NCBI RefSeq assembly: GCF_001612615.1
Contig: NZ_BDAU01000031.1
Span: 1-64,000, forward strand
Origin: Nocardia amikacinitolerans NBRC 108937
Lineage (GTDB): Bacteria > Actinomycetota > Actinomycetes > Mycobacteriales > Mycobacteriaceae
Reading direction: 5' to 3'
DNA length: 64,000 bases
The notes beneath the pieces were generated by a model, which saw nothing but the letters and a program-made list of their open reading frames with translations, ran no database searches and was not told where the DNA came from. This document shows, piece after piece, positions 43,280 to 53,230 of the stretch. The stretch's first letter is position 1; each line of letters starts with the position of its first letter. The position numbers and the translations under genes were made by a program.

Positions 43280-43298
43280 GATGTGTACCGTACACATC
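43280..43298. promoter_or_regulatory. MarR-type operator before MFS exporter
   Basis: GATGTGTAC, C, GTACACATC: a perfect 9-bp inverted repeat one base apart, ending one base before the exporter ATG at 43300. Further TACACAC/GTGTA half-sites precede it (43273-43287). Binding would block translation start and probably transcription. Confidence 0.8.
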
Positions 43299-43299
43299 C

Positions 43300-44724
43300 A
43301 TGTCCATTGCCGCGTCCTCGCCCGCCACGGAGGCCGATAGCCGGCGCCGACCGGCCCCCGGCCTGCTCATCGCCACGCTCGGAGCGGTCGGCGTGGTCGT
43401 CTCGCTGATGCAGACGCTGGTCATCCCGATCATTCCCGCGCTGCCGACGCTGCTCGGCACCTCCGCCTCGAACGCGTCCTGGGTGATCACCTCGACGCTG
43501 CTGGCCGGCGCGGTGTTCACGCCGATCGCGGGCCGCCTCGGCGACATGTTCGGCAAACGCCGCGTGCTGTTCGCGAATCTGCTCGCCATGATCGCCGGTT
43601 CGGTGGTCTGCGCGAGCTTCTCGTCGCTGCTGCCGGAGATCATCGGCCGCTCGCTGCAAGGCGCGGCCGTCGGCGCGATCCCGTTGGGTATCAGCATCAT
43701 GCGCGACGAACTGCCGATCGAGCGGGTCGGTTCGGCGATGGCGATCATGAGCGCGACGCTCGGCGTCGGTGGTGCGGTCGGCCTGCCGGTGGCCGCCGCG
43801 ATCGCGCAGAACGCGGACTGGCACATGCTGTTCTGGAGCTCCGCGGCGCTCGGCGTGCTGTGCCTGGTGCTGGTCTTCCTCTTCGTGCCGGAATCGCCGG
43901 TGCGTACCCCGGCTCGCTTCGATTTCGGTGGGGCGGTTGGACTTTCGGTGGCGCTGTTGGCGCTGCTCGTCGCGATCACCAAGGGCGCGGACTGGGGTTG
44001 GTCCAGCGCCTCGATCCTGACGCTGTTCGCGGTGTCGGTGGTGGTCTTCCTCGGCTGGGGCTGCTACGAACTCCGGCAGGCCGCGCCGCTGGTCGACCTG
44101 CGTGTCTCGGCGCGGCCGCGGGTGCTGTTCACCAACCTGGCCTCGATCGCGGTCGGCTTCTCGCTGTACGGCATGTCGCTGACCTTCCCGCAGCTGCTGA
44201 TGGCGCCGGAGGAGACCGGCTACGGCTTCGGGCTTTCCATGGTGAGCGCCGGATTGGCCCTGGCCCCAACCGGTTTGGTGATGATGGCGCTCTCGCCGGT
44301 GTCGGCGCGTTTGTCGGCGGCGCGCGGACCCAAGGTGACCCTGATCCTCGGTTCGGCCGTGATCGGTGTCGGCTACCTGTGCGCGGTGCTGTTGATGAAC
44401 AACGTCTGGGAGATCATGCTCGCCGCCGTGATCGTCGCGGGCGGTGTGGGTCTGGCCTACGCCGCGATGCCCGCGTTGATCATGGGCGCGGTGCCGATCA
44501 CCGAGACCGCCGCCGCCAACGGGCTCAACTCGCTGATGCGCTCGATCGGCACCTCCACCTCCTCCGCGGTGATGAGCGTGGTGCTCGCGCACATGACGAT
44601 GTCGCTCGGCGCGCACCTGCTGCCCTCCCGCGAGGGTTTCCATACCACCTTCTTCATCGCCATGGCGGCCGCCGTGGTGGCCATCGCGCTGACGGCCTGC
44701 ATCCCGATGGGCGAGAAGGACTGA
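43300..44724 (+). CDS. MFS multidrug exporter
   Basis: 474 residues from ATG 43300, with 12-14 helices (GLLIATLGAVGVVVSLMQTL, PIAGRLGDMFGKRRVLFANL motif A, and a C-terminal half). DHA-type proton antiporter. Divergent MarR gene and operator suggest inducible export; substrate unknown. Confidence 0.94.
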   Translation: MSIAASSPATEADSRRRPAPGLLIATLGAVGVVVSLMQTLVIPIIPALPTLLGTSASNASWVITSTLLAGAVFTPIAGRLGDMFGKRRVLFANLLAMIAGSVVCASFSSLLPEIIGRSLQGAAVGAIPLGISIMRDELPIERVGSAMAIMSATLGVGGAVGLPVAAAIAQNADWHMLFWSSAALGVLCLVLVFLFVPESPVRTPARFDFGGAVGLSVALLALLVAITKGADWGWSSASILTLFAVSVVVFLGWGCYELRQAAPLVDLRVSARPRVLFTNLASIAVGFSLYGMSLTFPQLLMAPEETGYGFGLSMVSAGLALAPTGLVMMALSPVSARLSAARGPKVTLILGSAVIGVGYLCAVLLMNNVWEIMLAAVIVAGGVGLAYAAMPALIMGAVPITETAAANGLNSLMRSIGTSTSSAVMSVVLAHMTMSLGAHLLPSREGFHTTFFIAMAAAVVAIALTACIPMGEKD

Positions 44725-44802
44725 GCGGCGCGATCCGGGGAACCGTAGGCCCCGTCCGTTCGTCCTAAAGATGAATGGTCGTCGAGAGCGAGTGGGGGGC
44801 GA

Positions 44803-45402
44803 ATGTCCGCACCGGAGAGAACCCGGGGCCGGTTGGGGCTGTTGCTGGCCCTTGGGTTGGCCGTCGTCGCGGCCGTCGCGGCGGGCACGGTCTGGTGGTG
44901 GACCAGCTCGGATCGCCCCGCCGTGGTCGGCGAGAGTCCAGCGGCCTTCCCGGCCATCGATCGTTCCGCGCTCGATCCGGCGCAGATCCGGCTGGTCGAG
45001 GTGTTGGAGCGCGAGTACGCCGAGCCGGGCGGGGGCCCGAAGTATGCCGAGGGGGTCATCGAGCCCTGGTGCGCCGACTTCGTGAGCTGGGCGATGCGGG
45101 AGGCCGGGCGTCCGCTGTCGAATCCGAACTCCGGATCGTGGCGGATTCCCGGCGTCTACACCCTCCAGGAGTACTACGAGAGCACGGACCGGTTCGCGCC
45201 CATCGGCAGCGGCTACCGCCCGCGCACCGGCGACGTGCTGCTCTACGGCCCGGCGAGTCAGTTCACCCAGCACACCAACATCGTGCTCACGGCGGCGAAC
45301 GACGAGGTGACAACGATCGGCGGCAACGAGTTCGGCGAGGTGCGCATCCACCGATTCCGGGTGGCCGACGTGAACGACGTCGTCGGATATGGGCGATTCT
45401 GA
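44803..45402 (+). CDS. CHAP-domain cell-wall hydrolase-like exported protein
   Basis: 199 residues with one N-terminal helix (LGLLLALGLAVVAAVAAGTV), then a CHAP fold: catalytic Cys in PWCADFVSWAM, GYRPRTGDVLLYGPASQFTQ, His in QHTNIVLTAAN. CHAP enzymes cut peptidoglycan peptides. The anchor has no cleavage site, so it may stay membrane-bound. Confidence 0.9.
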   Translation: MSAPERTRGRLGLLLALGLAVVAAVAAGTVWWWTSSDRPAVVGESPAAFPAIDRSALDPAQIRLVEVLEREYAEPGGGPKYAEGVIEPWCADFVSWAMREAGRPLSNPNSGSWRIPGVYTLQEYYESTDRFAPIGSGYRPRTGDVLLYGPASQFTQHTNIVLTAANDEVTTIGGNEFGEVRIHRFRVADVNDVVGYGRF

Positions 45403-45474
45403 AAATCATTGCCGCTCAGGGCGTCCCGTTCGGCGAGCGCGGTGCTCGGCGCGTCCCTTCCCGAGCCTTAGTAT

Positions 45475-45550
45475 GGAGTCGGCAGCGCCCGGCAGCGCTG
45501 TCGCCGCGGACCCTGTCCTGCTACCCCCTCATCAGCAGGACAGGGTTCCC
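45475..45550 (+). ncRNA. Candidate small RNA with two hairpins
   Basis: A -10-like TAGTAT (45469-45474) is followed by hairpin CAGCGC...GCGCTG (45483-45500). Then a perfect 12-bp stem CCCTGTCCTGCT (45511-45522) pairs with 45534-45545 over a C-rich loop (ACCCCCTCATC), ending TTCCCCT. No ORF fits. The arrangement resembles the actinobacterial 6C small RNA but the loops have fewer than six consecutive Cs, so only a look-alike. It could instead terminate the CHAP gene. Confidence 0.4.
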
Positions 45551-45608
45551 CTAACGTTCTGATCTCCGGAAACTTTCGTCGCGTACCGTGTCGGTAGTCC
45601 GTTGAAAG

Positions 45609-46766
45609 GTGAGGGTTTCGGAATCTCTGATGCAGCCGACCGAAGAAACGACGAACGACCCGTCCTGGATCGACTACGCCGACTTCGGCGAACGCTTCGT
45701 CACCCACGCGGTGACCGAACAACGCATCGTGGCCGCGGTCTCCTCCATGGCGGGGCGCGGCATGGCCATCGGACCCTTCAACATCGGTCCTCCCGGACTC
45801 GCCGGATTCATCGCCGAGGGCAAGGTCGGCGACCCCAAGGTTCTCCGTCACGATCCGCACGTCGTCTTCCAGGTGACGGTGCCGCTCACCCTCGCGGTCA
45901 AGGTGCGGCTCGGCGGTAGGAAGCTGCGGCTGGAGGCGGTCGTCGAAATCGACCTCACCCTGCACGCCCGCACCGCCGACCCGCTGCTGATCGTCATCGA
46001 CATTCCGCCCATCACCACCCGCGACGTGAGCTTCGTGCTGCGCGCCCAGACGGTCGATTCGGCCTGGGAGTGGCTGCTCGACCCGATCGCCGGACTGGTG
46101 CAACGCGAGGTCGCCAACCGTGTCAACAGCATGCTGGCCGAACCGCAGGCCAGGAGCGGGCGGGTCTTCGACGTGGAGGCCATGGTCGCGGGCACGCCGT
46201 CGCGGCATCGCGCGCAGGAGGAGTTCGACTGGATCGGTTACGGCGAGTTCGGCCACCGATTCTTCGCCCGCATCGTGACACGGGATCGGGTCTTCGAGGT
46301 GGTGGAGAAGATGGCGGGGCGGCCGATCGAGGTCGGGCCGCTGAAGACCGGGCCGAAGGACCGCGCGACCGTCACCGTGCGTGGCGCGATCCGGCAGCCG
46401 CGCCTTGTCGATCGGGCCGAGGGGCCGGACGATCTCGTCTCGTTCGACCTGACGCTGCCGGTCGGCCTCGACATCACCGTGCGGGTCTTCAAGGAGAACC
46501 AGTACCGCGCCGATGTCGAGATTCCACTGGTGCTGATCGCGAGAGCGGCCGATCCGTTGCTGATCGTCATCGACGTGCCGCCGCCCGCGACCGAGGACAT
46601 CCGGATGGACTTCAAGGCGAAGGGCGTGCGCGCGGCGACTCTCGGGGCGGTTGCCGGAATCAAGAAGCAGGTCATCGCGCAGGTGGCCGGTGTGGTGCGC
46701 GAGCAACTCGGCGACAGTTCCGGCCGCACCATCGATGTCGCGGCTCGAATCGACGGTCTCACGTAA
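45609..46766 (+). CDS. Tandem-duplicated conserved protein of unknown function
   Basis: 385 residues (GTG 45609; ATG 45630 possible). Two ~180-residue halves align: WIDYADFGERFVTHAVTEQR and WIGYGEFGHRFFARIVTRDR; GRGMAIGPFNIGPPGLAGF and GRPIEVGPLKTGPKDRATV; TADPLLIVIDIPPITTRDV and AADPLLIVIDVPPPATEDI. Beta-rich, with no signal peptide or known catalytic motif. Possibly lipid-binding (SMP-like), which is only a guess. Confidence 0.85.
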   Translation: MRVSESLMQPTEETTNDPSWIDYADFGERFVTHAVTEQRIVAAVSSMAGRGMAIGPFNIGPPGLAGFIAEGKVGDPKVLRHDPHVVFQVTVPLTLAVKVRLGGRKLRLEAVVEIDLTLHARTADPLLIVIDIPPITTRDVSFVLRAQTVDSAWEWLLDPIAGLVQREVANRVNSMLAEPQARSGRVFDVEAMVAGTPSRHRAQEEFDWIGYGEFGHRFFARIVTRDRVFEVVEKMAGRPIEVGPLKTGPKDRATVTVRGAIRQPRLVDRAEGPDDLVSFDLTLPVGLDITVRVFKENQYRADVEIPLVLIARAADPLLIVIDVPPPATEDIRMDFKAKGVRAATLGAVAGIKKQVIAQVAGVVREQLGDSSGRTIDVAARIDGLT

Positions 46767-46930
46767 CACGTGTGACAAGTGGGAAAGCTGGGTCGAATGG
46801 GTCTAGCGGTTCGAATGTGAAATGTGGTGAAATGAGTTCACGTTCGAGGCTCCCGGCGCGCGTGTGAGCCTTGGGGAAGGTGCGCCGGGCACGCTGCCAG
46901 CCAATGGGGGTTGCGCGAAGGAGTCCTGCG

Positions 46931-47644
46931 ATGCGTTCTTTCGACCTGTCCCGGCGCAAGCTTTTCGCCTACACCGCAGCGGCGGCCGCGCTGGGTGTCA
47001 CCGGCACCGCCACCTCGGCCTCCGCGACCGGATCTCTCGGCACCCTGATCGACTATTCCGGTGGCGTGCCCTCGGCCGACGCGATTCTCGAAGCCGGACA
47101 TGTCGGCGTCATTCGATACGTCTCGGATCGGCGACCCGGCGCGGAATGGATGATGGGCAAGCCGCTGCTCGCGCGCGAGGCCGAGGCACTCACCGAGGCC
47201 GGACTGAAGATCGTGTCCTGCTACCAGTTCGGCAAGGGGCCGACCGCCGACTGGCGCGGCGGACTCGAGGCGGGCAAGAAGCACGCCGAGCGCGGGCTGG
47301 AGCTGCACCTGGCCGCGGGTGGTCCGGAAAGCAGACCCATCTACGCCTCGATCGACGACAACCCGACCCCGGTCGACTTCGCGACCATGATCGCGCCGTA
47401 TCTTCTCGGCTGGGAAACGGTGCTAGGCAAGCAGAACGTCGGCGTCTACGCCAACTCGCCGACCATCGATCTCGCGCGAGCGGCGGGCCTGGGTTCCTGG
47501 TACTGGCAGCACAATTGGGGCACCCCGAAGGGGTATGTGCACCCGGCGGCGCACCTGCATCAGTTCGAGATCGACAAGCGCGCCATCGACGGCGTCGGCA
47601 TCGATCTCAACAACATCTTGAAGCCCGAATACGGGCAGTGGTGA
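46931..47644 (+). CDS. Tat-exported DUF1906 glycoside-hydrolase-like protein
   Basis: 237 residues from ATG 46931 after GGAG. Twin-arginine signal LSRRKLFAYTAAAAALG, then the DUF1906 pattern: GTLIDYSGGVPSADAILEAG, YQFGKGPTADWRGGLEAGKK, PIYASIDDNPTPVDF, and a C-terminal HLHQFEIDKRAIDGVGIDLN. TIM-barrel family with acidic residues placed as in GH25-like muramidases. Secreted, probably acting on the envelope. Confidence 0.92.
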   Translation: MRSFDLSRRKLFAYTAAAAALGVTGTATSASATGSLGTLIDYSGGVPSADAILEAGHVGVIRYVSDRRPGAEWMMGKPLLAREAEALTEAGLKIVSCYQFGKGPTADWRGGLEAGKKHAERGLELHLAAGGPESRPIYASIDDNPTPVDFATMIAPYLLGWETVLGKQNVGVYANSPTIDLARAAGLGSWYWQHNWGTPKGYVHPAAHLHQFEIDKRAIDGVGIDLNNILKPEYGQW

Positions 47645-47667
47645 GGGGGCCCGGAAAGCGCACCGCC

Positions 47668-47717
47668 GGACGAAGTCCGTCGAAACCCGCGCATGGCCGG
47701 AGCGAATGCGGAGGTAC
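47668..47717. repeat. Inverted partial copy of the 0.8-kb repeat family
   Basis: The strand-reversed match to 844-894: GGACGAAGTCCGTC, a 4-base difference, then CCCGCGCATGGCCGGAGCGA and ATGCGGAGGTACG, nearly identical. It lies between the convergent DUF1906 gene and the hexapeptide-repeat gene, 46 kb from the tandem copies. Confidence 0.8.
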
Positions 47718-47719
47718 GC

Positions 47720-48076
47720 TCAGGTCTGGCAGTGGCAGACCGGGGCGACGCGCAGATCCGGTTCGTCGTCGGGCACCACGCGCAGATTCGGCCGCGTCTC
47801 CGGCGCCTCGTGATCACCCATCCAGGACAGCAGCGACCAGCGCGACAGTCCGGACAGCGCCGAGCCGAGGCTGGCGAAGGAGCCGGACGAGATCACCGAC
47901 GCGAACGACCCGACCGATCCGATCGAGAGCACCGAACCGACGCTGCCGATGGAGAGGATCGAATAGGCCGACCCGATGGACAGGATCGAGCCTTCGGACC
48001 GGATGGACAGGATCGACCGGCGCGAGCGCCTGCTCCTGATCGAGCGGGGTCGTACCGTTCCTTCGACAGTCGACAT
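47720..48076 (-). CDS. Ser/Ile/Gly hexapeptide-repeat protein
   Basis: 118 residues. After an Arg-rich lead (RPRSIRSRRSRRSILSIR), about ten hexads follow of the type GSILSI GSVGSV LSIGSV GSFASV, with Ser and hydrophobic residues at fixed places to residue ~85 (SGLSRWSLLSW). A polar tail ends CHC. Strict hexad periodicity suggests a left-handed beta-solenoid or a ladder of stacked Ser/Ile faces. No signal peptide. No function known to me. Confidence 0.75.
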   Translation of the reverse strand: MSTVEGTVRPRSIRSRRSRRSILSIRSEGSILSIGSAYSILSIGSVGSVLSIGSVGSFASVISSGSFASLGSALSGLSRWSLLSWMGDHEAPETRPNLRVVPDDEPDLRVAPVCHCQT

Positions 48077-48152
48077 GCCTTCGGTCTACCACAACGCGGA
48101 CCGGGCCGGGGACGATCGCCGCGATTGCCGCGGTGTGTCGGCCGGACACGCC

Positions 48153-48187
48153 GAAGCCCGGCGGTCGCGAACGACCGGCCGGGCTTC
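48153..48187 (-). terminator. Strong stem-loop terminator of the secreted protein gene
   Basis: GAAGCCCGG CGGTCG, loop CGAA, then CGACCG G CCGGGCTTC: a 15-bp stem with one bulged base, 6 nt after the stop of the minus-strand gene at 48194 and 76 nt before the next start. A stable GNRA-type-looking loop. Confidence 0.75.
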
Positions 48188-48193
48188 GAAACA

Positions 48194-48976
48194 TCAAGCG
48201 ACGGTGAAGAAACCGAGCGTCGGCAGGAACGAGCAGGTGCGCGGCGCCGCGTCGGGCGCCTGGGTGGTGAGCGAGCCGCCGACGACCGCGACGATCCGGC
48301 CGCGGCCGGTGTTCACGATGGCGGAGAGGGTCGCGGGACCTTCCGGGTTGATCTTCGCCTCGTCGGTCAGCGCCTGCACGCCGGACTGACGGGTGTCGAG
48401 GTTCAGCCACTGCACCGTCATCGGCGGGTTCTGCTGCGCGGTCGGCGCCTTGGTGCCGAGCGCGGTGAACACGAAGCCGGTCTGACCCGCCTCCGGTCCG
48501 GGCGGGGGCAGCGTGGCCGGGCCGGGCACCGCGAGGGCCGTGCCGACCGAGTCGGCGGTCGGGCTGATGCAGCCCTTGCCGATGGTCGGGTAGAGGAACT
48601 GCGCGATGACGGGACCGTCCTCCGGCAGCTCGGGACCGCCGCCGCCGCTGCCGTCGAGGAACGTGATGATCCGTTCCAGGGTCGACTTGATCTGCGGCGG
48701 CAGATTCAGGGTGTTGAGCAGGATGCGCGCCTGATCGAGGATCGCGGACTGCGGCCCGTTGGCGATATCGGCCGGGCCTGCGATGGCGCCGACGATGGCG
48801 GGGGTGAGCGCGGCGATCGCGTCCACCGGGACGCCCTCGGGCACCATCGGAACGCTGTTCGGAACCGCGGCGGGGGCGGGCGCCGGCGCCGCTACTGCGA
48901 CCGGCGCGGCGAGCGAAGCGCTCGCCGCCAGGGCGAGTGCGGTCAATGCGATCCGCGATCCTCGGGTGCGAAGCAC
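48194..48976 (-). CDS. Secreted Ala/Pro-rich protein of mycolata
   Basis: 260 residues with a Sec signal (IALTALALAASASLAAPVAV, cleavage near AVA-AP), then Ala/Pro-rich linker, helical part (IANGPQSAILDQARILLNTL), and a beta-rich C-terminal half with two cysteines (KGCISPTADSV, PRTCSFLPTLG). Similar secreted proteins occur in mycobacteria and nocardiae (from memory), function unknown. Confidence 0.85.
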   Translation of the reverse strand: MLRTRGSRIALTALALAASASLAAPVAVAAPAPAPAAVPNSVPMVPEGVPVDAIAALTPAIVGAIAGPADIANGPQSAILDQARILLNTLNLPPQIKSTLERIITFLDGSGGGGPELPEDGPVIAQFLYPTIGKGCISPTADSVGTALAVPGPATLPPPGPEAGQTGFVFTALGTKAPTAQQNPPMTVQWLNLDTRQSGVQALTDEAKINPEGPATLSAIVNTGRGRIVAVVGGSLTTQAPDAAPRTCSFLPTLGFFTVA

Positions 48977-49297
48977 TGGTCTAGCCGTCCTTACCTCGGG
49001 TACATCTGGGCCAACGGGTGAAAACCCATTGTTTCGGGGGTCACTCTAAGGACACGACCACCGAGTTGTACAGCCGTGGTCGTTATCACGTTGTGCTCTG
49101 GACGATCAGTGTTATCAGAAGGTAACCCGGCGGGTTGTTACACATGTGAAAGGTGATGCAAATGTTATCCCTGTTGCATGCCCGCACGGGGAAGATCAGC
49201 GCTCCGGTTAATCTAGTCGCAGCCTTCGGCATTTGTCGCCGACACACCGGACATCGGTCGCGTTTCGCGCCCGCCCCCCGACCCGAAAGCCCGCGAT
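48977..49297. other. Divergent promoter region, no gene seen
   Basis: 321 bp between the secreted protein (leftward) and the pimE-like gene (rightward). AT-richer than the flanks, with TTATCACG, GTGTTATCAG and GTTACACATGTGAAAG stretches that could hold promoters or a Crp-like half-palindrome (CACATGTG). No ORF is supported. Confidence 0.5.
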
Positions 49298-50560
49298 TTG
49301 AACCGAGACAGCGCTCGGTCGGACCAGCGTCCGGCCGCTGCCCACCTGCGACTGGCGGTGTTGCTGCTCGGTCTTTCCGTTCTGGCCAGGCTGCTGTGGA
49401 TGTTGGTGTCGCCCAACGGGATGAACCTGGTCGACCTGCACGTCTACGTGGACGGTTCGGCGGCGCTGCTCACCGACCGGCTCTACGACTTCACGTATGC
49501 GGAGAAGACGCCGGATTTCCCGCTGCCGTTCACCTATCCGCCGTTCGCCGCGCTGGTCTTCTTCCCGTTGCATTTCCTGCCGTTCAAGGTGATCGCGGTG
49601 GGCTGGCTGCTGGCAACGGTGGCGGCGCTGTACGGCGTCGTGTGGATCGCGCTGGAATTGATCGTCGGCGCGCGGCGGCTGCGCGAACCCGGTTGGCGCG
49701 CGGCGGCGATCGGGTGGACGACGGTCGGCGTGTGGCTCGAACCCGTCCGCACCACGATCGACTACGGACAGGTCAACGTCTTCCTCGTGCTCGGCGCGAT
49801 GCTCGCGGTGCGCAGTTCGCGCTGGTGGATCTCGGGCGGGTTGGTCGGCATCATCGCGGGCATCAAGCTGACGCCTGCGATCACCGGCCTCTACTTCGTC
49901 GCGCGGCGGCGCTGGGGGACCGCACTGTGGTCCGCGGTGGTGTTCGGCGCGACGGTCGGCATCAGCTATCTCATCAACAACCACGAGGCGACCCGCTACT
50001 TCGGCACGCTGCTCGGTGACGCGGACCGGATCGGCCCGGTCGGCTCGGTGTGGAATCAGTCGCTGCGCGGGACGCTGAGCCGCATCCTCGGTCACGACGT
50101 GGAGTCCGGGCCGGTCTGGATCGCGGCGGTGTTGGCGGTCGCGGTGCTGGCCTTCTTCGCCTGGCGAGCGCTGGAACCGGACGATCGGATGGGCACGCTG
50201 CTGATGGTGCAGCTGTTCGGGTTGCTGATCTCGCCGATCTCGTGGTCGCACCATTGGGTCTGGCTGCTGCCGACCGTGCTGTGGTTGGTCTACGGTCCGC
50301 TGCGGCGGTCGCCGGGCGCGCGAATCCTGGCGGGTTATTGGCTGGTGACGATGCTGATCGGCGTGCCGTGGGTGCTGTCGTTCGCCCAGCCGACGATCTG
50401 GGAGATCTCCCGGCCGGGTGTGCTGTCCTGGTTGGGTGCGGTGGACGTGCTCGGTGTGCTCGTCCTGTTCGCGTGGATCATCTGGTCCGGCGCGCGGCGC
50501 GAGCGTTCGGGTGTGACCGAGGCGAACGAGAGGGTGGCGGAGGGATCGGCGCGGGCGTAG
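49298..50560 (+). CDS. pimE: GT87 polyprenol-phosphate-mannose mannosyltransferase (PimE-like)
   Basis: 420 residues from a TTG at 49298. GT-C fold: about 10 helices, with the acidic DLHVYVDG in the first external loop as in PimE, and a DUF2029 core (PFTYPPFAALVFFPL, TTIDYGQVNVFLVLGAMLAV, IKLTPAITGLYFVAR, SWSHHWVWLLP). PimE adds alpha-1,2-mannose to phosphatidylinositol mannosides at the outer membrane leaflet. Context (pterin dehydratase next, typA-lpqW after) mirrors Rv1159. Specificity is inferred from synteny. Confidence 0.88.
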   Translation: MNRDSARSDQRPAAAHLRLAVLLLGLSVLARLLWMLVSPNGMNLVDLHVYVDGSAALLTDRLYDFTYAEKTPDFPLPFTYPPFAALVFFPLHFLPFKVIAVGWLLATVAALYGVVWIALELIVGARRLREPGWRAAAIGWTTVGVWLEPVRTTIDYGQVNVFLVLGAMLAVRSSRWWISGGLVGIIAGIKLTPAITGLYFVARRRWGTALWSAVVFGATVGISYLINNHEATRYFGTLLGDADRIGPVGSVWNQSLRGTLSRILGHDVESGPVWIAAVLAVAVLAFFAWRALEPDDRMGTLLMVQLFGLLISPISWSHHWVWLLPTVLWLVYGPLRRSPGARILAGYWLVTMLIGVPWVLSFAQPTIWEISRPGVLSWLGAVDVLGVLVLFAWIIWSGARRERSGVTEANERVAEGSARA

Positions 50561-50644
50561 TTCGGACGCCTCCCGCGGGCAGCGGTGATTCGGCACGCTC
50601 CGATCGGCTGGCGTGCGAGCATTTCGTCTTCGCGGGATTGACGG

Positions 50645-50941
50645 CTACTCGGACTGCGACGCGAGCAGATCGATCTCGCGGGCCAGGCCCAGATCCAGGG
50701 CGGTCAGCCCGCCAGCGGAATGGGTGGACAGCGTGAAGGTCACATTTCGCCACCGGATATCGATGTCGGGGTGATGGTTCGCGGCCTCGGCCGCGTCGGC
50801 GACCCGGCGCACCAGATCGATGCCCGCGGGAAACGAGGCGGCCTTGATGGTGCGGGTGATGCTCTTGTCGGACCGGCTCCAGTTCGGCAGTCCGGCCAGC
50901 GCGTCGGCGATCTCGGCTTCGGATAGCAGTGGAGTGCTCAT
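50645..50941 (-). CDS. 4a-hydroxytetrahydrobiopterin dehydratase (PCD/DCoH)
   Basis: 98 residues. Core NHHPDIDIRWRNVTFTLSTH (about 55-74) holds the active-site His pair, followed by SAGGLTALDLGLAREID. It recycles 4a-carbinolamine pterin or acts as a pterin dehydratase-like protein. Corresponds to Rv1159A beside pimE. Confidence 0.95.
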   Translation of the reverse strand: MSTPLLSEAEIADALAGLPNWSRSDKSITRTIKAASFPAGIDLVRRVADAAEAANHHPDIDIRWRNVTFTLSTHSAGGLTALDLGLAREIDLLASQSE

Positions 50942-50990
50942 ATGCCGGTTGTACCCCCGTTTGCCGGAGGTGCACGGAGATCGGTGAAAC

Positions 50991-51167
50991 TCAGGCCGCG
51001 CGAGCCTGTTTCAGCGCCTTCTTCAGATCCTTGCCGGTCAGGCCCGCGGCCTCGGCCTTCTTCATCCGCATGATGACAACGGGGCATTTGAAGCAGCGCG
51101 TCTTCTTACGACAGCACTTCTTCTTCGGTTTCAGACTCGAAACCTTCTTAGCTTTTACCTTGCCCAC
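50991..51167 (-). CDS. Small basic Cys-rich protein
   Basis: 58 residues from GTG 51167. VGKVKAKKVSSLKPKKKCCR then KKTRCFKCPVVIMRMKKAEA: about one-third Lys/Arg, four cysteines (CC-x4-C-x2-C) suited to a zinc knuckle, and a helical C-terminus. Possibly nucleic-acid- or ribosome-binding. From memory, similar tiny proteins occur in mycolata near typA; function unknown. Confidence 0.75.
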   Translation of the reverse strand: MGKVKAKKVSSLKPKKKCCRKKTRCFKCPVVIMRMKKAEAAGLTGKDLKKALKQARAA

Positions 51168-51321
51168 GACGGTTAGCTTACCCTTAGTCGAGCGCCTGAA
51201 TCGGAGGGGTCGCCCGGTTGCCGGTACTGTGTAGCTGGCCGCGATGCCCGGTGAGTTTTCATTTCTCCACCTGTTTGCAGGGGTCGGCCGGCACCAACAC
51301 CAACAGCAGGAGGATTCAGGC

Positions 51322-53220
<1,899 letters not shown>

Positions 53221-53230
53221 AGTGCCGAAC

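Noticed and set aside
42742..45351. 869-codon minus-strand frame across the MFS gene
   Set aside because: Only its last 160 codons (MarR) make sense; the rest is antisense to the exporter.
45475..45550. Exact 6C RNA
   Set aside because: Loops lack six consecutive Cs in both hairpins; kept only as a candidate small RNA.
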